The notes beneath the pieces are model-generated. The model did not search any database. It worked only from the letters and a program-made list of their open reading frames with translations, and was not told the origin of the DNA. A DNA stretch of 64,000 bases, taken from positions 32,623,522 through 32,687,521 of the forward strand of contig CM022665.1 in assembly GCA_012295275.1 (NCBI GenBank), given 5' to 3'. This document shows positions 54,390 to 61,700 of the stretch, piece by piece (within the stretch, counting starts at the first letter, position 1; each line of letters begins with the position of its first letter). The DNA is from Chrysomallon squamiferum. Its lineage: Eukaryota > Mollusca > Gastropoda > Neomphalida > Peltospiridae. Made by a program: the position numbers and the translations under genes.

Positions 54390-55724
54390 GTTTTTATTTG
54401 TTATTTTTGTTTATGTGTTTTTGGTCTATATAATTGTCTCAGGTTTTCAAAAGTGTTTTGCAAACACCATATTCTCACATTTGTTTCTGTCATATGAACA
54501 CTATACCTTTCATCAGACCTCTCTCTACATGTCAACACGAAATAACCATCCTTCATCTGTACACACAGTTAGCCAAAGGGTCACACTTAGACTCTATCTC
54601 AAACACTCAAAAATGTCAGACTTTCTCTCTCTGTCTCAGTTTGTTTCTTGTTTTCTCAGTTGTTTTCTCCTGTCTTCATTTATTTATCTGTCCATCTATC
54701 TGTCTATATTTCTTGCTGTCAGTTTCTCCCTAATCTTTTCTTTCTCTCTCTGTTTTTTCTTCTCTTATCTCATTTTCTTTCTTTCTATTCCCCAGCTGTC
54801 TTTGATTTCTCTGTCTCTCTGTCTTTTTCTTTCACTCTGACACACACACATCCACACACATGCAAACATTATTGCTACTTATTATTTCATTATCCTTTTT
54901 CCAAGTTCTCTCTTTCTCAAAAACCTATGCAATCACATGGAACTTAATTTTCCCATCTCTTTCTCTTTCTTCTTAAAAGGTTAATAATTTGTAAAGTCTG
55001 ATACTTGAAGATGGTTGAAAAATAAACAAGAACTGTTTAAATTTGGCATCCAGCAGTGTTTGTAATTAAAGCTGATGACTTGCAGATGGTATAAATCTGG
55101 TGTTTTTACTTCATCACATGAAATGAGTTTTATATAATTTTATGTACAACATGGCTTCATAAACACTGATTTCTAATTTAATTAGCTAAGAATTTTAATT
55201 CAGTTTAAAAAAGTTATTTCAAGTAGGGGAGGATTTTGAGCATGGGTGTATTTTTTTATATATTGTTATTCATTTATTCTAAGATGTTGTTTCTGTTAGT
55301 TGAGGATGTTAGGTTGGGGTTATTTGTGTGTGTGTGTGTGTGTGTGTGTGCACATTTCATGAAATACAGTCTAAGGATATCAAGTGTACAAATAAAACAA
55401 CAGAAAGAACAACATGTCAAAAAATCAAAACAAATGTTAACTTAATTGATCTCATATATATATAAACATATATTTTTTTAAGATAGATATTTGTTTTACT
55501 GTTTTTATAATTTTTTGAGTTCTGTTATAAATAATTTATAATGTCTTTCAGATTGGCTTTACTCCTTTGCATCGAGCAGCAGCTCAAGGTCATGCAGATG
55601 TCATTGATGTCCTGGCTTTTCAAGGATGTACCATGAATATTCAAGACCAGGTATAAATTCTCAGTGTTTATCTATCTGTATTTTTGTCTTTTAAATTTAA
55701 ATATATAGGAAAAACATTTTTGGT

Positions 55725-55762
<38 letters not shown>

Positions 55763-58700
55763 ATTTAGATGGATGGCTTTTTATATTATTATTTGTTTTT
55801 ATGCATTATTATTAATACAGTTTATTATTTAAAAAAATTGTAGATCAGGCTCGTTTACATTTCGAATACATTGTCAGTTTTATATTAGTACATGAATACT
55901 GAAATGTCCCAGAGATAAAATAAATTATATATTTTTTAAATATATTGTAATAAAAATAGACCATCAGTATACAAATAATTCAACAAAACACATTTGTCAA
56001 ATTTATTATATACATCCTCTGTGTATTTAAGGCTATGTAAACATTGAATAACAAACCCAGTTAATGTTAAATGTAAATTAAATGTTTAAAAAAATACAGT
56101 TATTAATTACTTACAACCTTTTTATTTAAAAAAATGTTTAACTCAAATATTTGTTTTTTATTTTGTTTTGAAATTTCTCATGTTACATTCCATTAATATA
56201 TGAATATATTGCATCTTGATGGTTAGAGTAAAGAGCTCAGGAATGATAAATCATAGGATCAGTTCTCATTGGTGTGCCTTTATGCTGATATTCCCCAGCC
56301 AGTGTCCAACAATTGCCTTGGTATGGGCTGTCCTGGATGTGGGAAAGAGCAGATAATAAAAACATTTAATTTTAGAAAAAGGTTATGATATGTGCTTCAT
56401 AACAAAGACATTATATTTATCAATTTAAATTAAAAATATTGAACATTAATTTTCATGCTGTTTATTTTTCTGTGATGTGATCCTTATTTCCTTATTTATT
56501 TATTAAATTATAATATTTGTTTATTAACTTAGCTATTTAGTTTTTATTTATTAGTTTATTTATTAATTTTTAAATTATTATTATCAATGTTGTTGTTTTA
56601 TTTTGTTGTTTTTTTACTTACTTGTATATTACAGTATGGTAACACTGCTGTCCACGAAGCTGCCTGGAATGGCTACAGTCGATCCCTGCAAACACTGATT
56701 AAACACAATGCTAGTGTCTTCATACCCAACAAGGTAACATATATAACTATAAACTACTTTAACTTATTCTTATGGTGGTATAAACAGACTAACATTTTTT
56801 ATATTTATGATGCCAGTGTCTTCATACAAAGATGTAAAGTAAACATTACTGTAACAACTCAAACAGTAGCTGCAATATTTTATAAATTAGACTAATTATA
56901 ATTTGTGGCAGTCTAGAAAAACCCTTCACATGGTCAGTTGTTCTCAGTTTTTCACATTATTGAAAGCTACAGGTAATTACCAATTAAAATAACTTAATTA
57001 TTTAAAAGTTCAATTTAGAAAAGATGTAATAGATTTCACATAAAGTAAATTGAGAAAATTGCATTCAAAGTTTTATTATGTAAAACAGTAATGATTTCAT
57101 CATTTATTAATGATTTTAACCATGTTGAATACATGAAACTAAAGCAAGAAACAGTTTTTTTATTATAACAAGTGAAATAAGTTACCCTCCTCCTAAAAAT
57201 AGTGGTATGTTAAATTTGAAAGACCTACCATCACAATGTTATTAACCTATCACCCTGATTCTTACAGTGATATGTGACTGTATATAGTATTTCTAGACTG
57301 CCACACAAATATCCAAAAGCCTGCATCTAATAAAAAGTATAATATACATTAGTATTATTATTATTATTATTATAGATGACTCCAAAAGTCACTTACAAAA
57401 ATTATTTTGTCACTCAATCTGCTATTGTTGTTGTTACTATTATTTTTATTATTATTATTATTCCTGTTATTAATTGTTGTTATTACTCTTGTTCTTATTC
57501 TTATTATTGCTGCTGCTGTTGTTGTTGTTGTTATTGTTGTTGTTATTATTGCTGTTGGTATTGTTGTTGTTGTTGTTATTTCTGTTACAGACTGGGTTCA
57601 CAGCTTTGCATCTTGCCAGTCAGAATGGTCACAATGAGAGTCTACGTGTTCTGCTGTATGCCAGTTCAAATACTGACATCAAAAACAATGTAAGTCACAT
57701 TTTTCATTTATTTTACACTACTTAGTGATTATCTGGTTCGTTACAAACTTTAATATTAATTCTTACTATGTGTTTGGTATATTATGGATCTTATCTTTTT
57801 TAAATGTGTGTGTTGTGTGTCTGTCTGTCTGTGTAATGTATATATGTATGCATAATGGCCTTTGTAAATCAGTTGAGAGGCACTGTTAAGAATGGGACTA
57901 GACCAGTGAGTGCACCAGTAAGTATTTATCTTCTAAACATTGCAGGTTGGTCAAACTATCTCATTTGCTTGAATGAATGAAAATTCAGAAAGAGCATGCA
58001 TTTAATATTAAAATGAAAGCAACAAAACAAAAAACTAACACATTTAGCAAAATTAATTTTTAATTTCTTTATTAATTTATATATTGAGGGAACAGTTTAA
58101 AATATATATATAATTTTTAAAATTCTCTATAAATTTAAATTTAAAAATTATTTCAAAGCTAGCTTTTTATTGACAGTAAAATTAAGTGTAATAATGTATG
58201 TCACTTAAAAAAAAAAAAATTCTGCATTCATCATCACTGTGAAATTTAAAACTTCAATTCAAGTTAGTTACCTTTGAGAGTTACTTCCCTTAACAATACC
58301 AAAATTGTGTAAATAAATGAATCTATGATATACATATTCCATAGATTTTATATTATAAGTTAGCATAATGTGTTATTGTTAACTTGTTTGAAAATATATT
58401 ATTATGCAGTTGTAGCTATAATAATATATTGATTATTTGAATGTGTTATTGGCTAAAGTAATATTAATTATTAGCAGTGGGAAGGAATCTTTATTGCTTG
58501 TTTGTTTTTGTTTTTTAATTTTTTTTATGTTACATATGACATTTCATTTTATTACTGTTCAACTTTAAAAAATACAACTGAGTATTAAATATAAAATATT
58601 CATCTTATTTTTATCTCATTTATTTTATTTTATTTTATTTTGTTATATATATAAGTCTGTGTGTGTGTGTGTGTGTTATTTTTTTAAAGATTATATACCT

Positions 58701-61700
58701 TTTTAATGCCTATTTAGTTAAGCTAGAAAAATACTACAAAGAACAAGGAAAACATTTTTGGAAACAGCAACACTTTGTTTTGTTTTTATTCTTGTTGTGT
58801 TTCTTCATACTGTTGTAGTTCTCATTCCACCCAGTGCTGTGTGACTTACACAGCTAAGCTATTTCCGGTCTAAACACACAAAAAAAACGTTTTTTGTAAT
58901 TAATAAAACAAATTTAAATGTGGTTATTATTTTTGTTTCTTCCTATTATTTTTTGAAACTTTATAGAAATTGTTGAACGTGTATGGAATGAAAATAAAAT
59001 ATTATTTTCAATCTGTTTTACAAGTTTTAATTAATTATTTATTTGTTTAAAAATATGCATATAATGGTTGTTATGACTGTTTGATGATTGTTATTTATTT
59101 GTTATATACATAACAGTATTTATTTATTTATATATATTTTATAAATATTTTTACAGTATGGAGACACAGCAGTACATACTGCAGCTAGGTATGGCCATGC
59201 AGGTGTTACACGCATACTTCTAAGTGCCAGATGTAATCTGAATGAACAAAATAAGGTGAAATATTTATTTAACAAATTATGTAACCAGAGATTAATTTTA
59301 AAAATTAAAATTCATTTTGAAATTCTTAGAAACCAAAACAAAAACTTGTTGTTTGTTTTGAAAAGGCATATACTGAGTACTTAGAACACAGTTAAAATAT
59401 GTCAATTTTTTTTCATTTTACAAAAATTAAATGTTTTCAATCAGTCCATAAAATCAGATTCTTTGTGATTATTCTTGGCTGCCTTCAGTGTGGATTATAG
59501 TACTAATATTTGGTCATAAGCTTTATAAACATAGTGGCCATTATGCTGCAGCACACACACACTGGGCAGTAACAAAACATTCCGAATTTTTTTTATGATT
59601 TTTGAACATACCAGGTTTGAATGTCAGTGCATCTGATTATTATTGTTATTATTGTTCTAGGCTTAATACTTTATCATTTGTTATTTTTTTATTGTTACTA
59701 TTGTTATTATTATTTGTTTTATTTTTAATCTTCTTTTTTTCAAAACATTTAACATTATAAAAATTATTTTCAGAATGGAGACACTGCACTCCATATTGCA
59801 GCAGCATTAAAACGCAGAAAGATTGCTAAATTGTTGGTGGAAGGTGGTATTGACCTTTCAGTAAAAAATAAGGTGAAATAGATAAACTCAAAATATAATG
59901 ATTAAAAGATTCTGATTAAATATATATAAATACTATTTTAAATAAAATAATTACAATATTTTATGATCATAATAACCATATTATCAAATGTTTTAAAACG
60001 ATTTTAAAAACTAGTGTGTATGAGTTAAATTTACATTTATTTACATCATATTTAAGCATCAGTTTATGTAAAATATTAAATTTATTTATTGATAATAGTC
60101 TCAACTTTGTTTTTACTATGCATGCATGAACATATAAAATAACCATGAACAATATATATTTATTTTTTTAATTGTTATTTTTTTAAGCAAAATGAATCTG
60201 CTATTGATGTTGCTAGAAGAAAGGAACACCCAGAGATTATTCTGATCATTACATCATTCTCTAGAGTAAGTATATTTTATCTCCATCATTTGTGAAAAAC
60301 TGAAAATATTTTATTAAGGATTTGCATATTATTAATACATTTTATAATTTTTTCATAATTTTTATTTGTGTAATCAATAACTATCAGTGAGATAAAGTTC
60401 ACAGATGCTAATATTTTATGGCTGCCAGTTGTGTTTTATGTTTAAACTTGGGCATATATTCCATAGGTTTGTGACTTTGATTGATACAGTTTTTAAAAGA
60501 CTTATCAGATGCAAAAATAAATTGTAATATTTTTATATTATTTTTATTGTAACTGATTTTACAGCCCCGATCAGCTGCAAGACGGGAACGAGCCCATCAC
60601 AAAGCAACGAGTCCCCATGCAAATGTCAGGTTTAAAGATGAGATTCAGATTGATGGAATTGAAGGACCCATTGTCACCCCAGGAGACCAACCTCCACTCA
60701 AGAATGACAAACCAGAAAAAGAGAAAAGGTTTTTCTTCTTCAAAAAGAAAAAGAAGGTATGTTTAAGATACAAATAAAAAAGTAAAAAATAATATGGATG
60801 TTAGATTGAAGAATAATAGAATTGCTACAAAAATTATCTGAACTTCACCCAACCAAAATGTTAACATCATTATTATCTTTGCTTTTAGGAAAAAGACAAA
60901 GGTAGATCAAGTCCACATCCAGGTCAAGGAACAAAGTCTGCTGATAAAGAAGGTCCAGCTGAACCATGGAAGAAACCAGTCCAAGGATTTTTCAGTCAGT
61001 ATGTACCAAAGTCTGGTGTGCAGTACTACAGAGACCTGGCAGGCAATATCAAACAGGTACACACATTGTCAATGTAGATTATTGAATATGTAGCAAAATC
61101 TAATTATATGTTGAAAATTGAATCAGTATCACCTAGCAAAGTTCTGTCTGTAAGGTTTTTGTTTCCTATAAAAATCTAAATAATATTTCTATAAAAAAAA
61201 AAAAAATAATAATAAACAAATTATTTGTTATTATGGTTTTTGTTTGTTTGTAGTTTTTGTTTAAATTAACTCAGACATATTTAAATTTTCATAGATGTAA
61301 GAAATAACTGAACTGCTTTGTTTGTTTCCAATAGGGTCCAGTAGGTTATGCTCCTCTGTGCCAGTGTGGACCAGCACTAACGAAACTGGAAAACAAAATA
61401 GAAGAAAACAATGAAAAAGTTTATGATTACATTGATGCTTCCCATCAGGTGCTTAAAGGACGAATTGACCATCTTGACCGGCAGACCACCCAACAGGTGT
61501 ATGCTATAGACAAATTGACCAAAGAAAGATTGGAAAATGAGCATCAGGCCTGTCACGACAGGATAACTCAGAGATTACACAGTGAGCACAGAGATGCCAA
61601 GAGTTTGATGACACAGTACAATGAACAGATTCAGAGCTGGCTTGAGAACAAATTGTCATCATACGGACACTGTCTGGATCATCACCATGATGATTCTGCA

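Larger units (their letters stand above)
47851..55551 (+). other. ANKRD6 intron between coding exons 2 and 3
   Basis: 7.7 kb, GT-AG. It begins with the minisatellite. A candidate alternative terminal exon lies at 49119. T-rich and CT-rich stretches dominate 54304-54840, with (GT)n at 55324-55350. Confidence 0.7.

Noticed and set aside
54388-54947. Overlapping serine/phenylalanine-rich open frames that look like membrane proteins
   Set aside because: They lie in a CT-rich low-complexity tract and are open in several frames at once.
57407-57725. Leucine-, cysteine- and valine-rich open frames
   Set aside because: Three frames of the same TTG/TTA array; only the part from 57591 is coding, as ANKRD6 exon 5.
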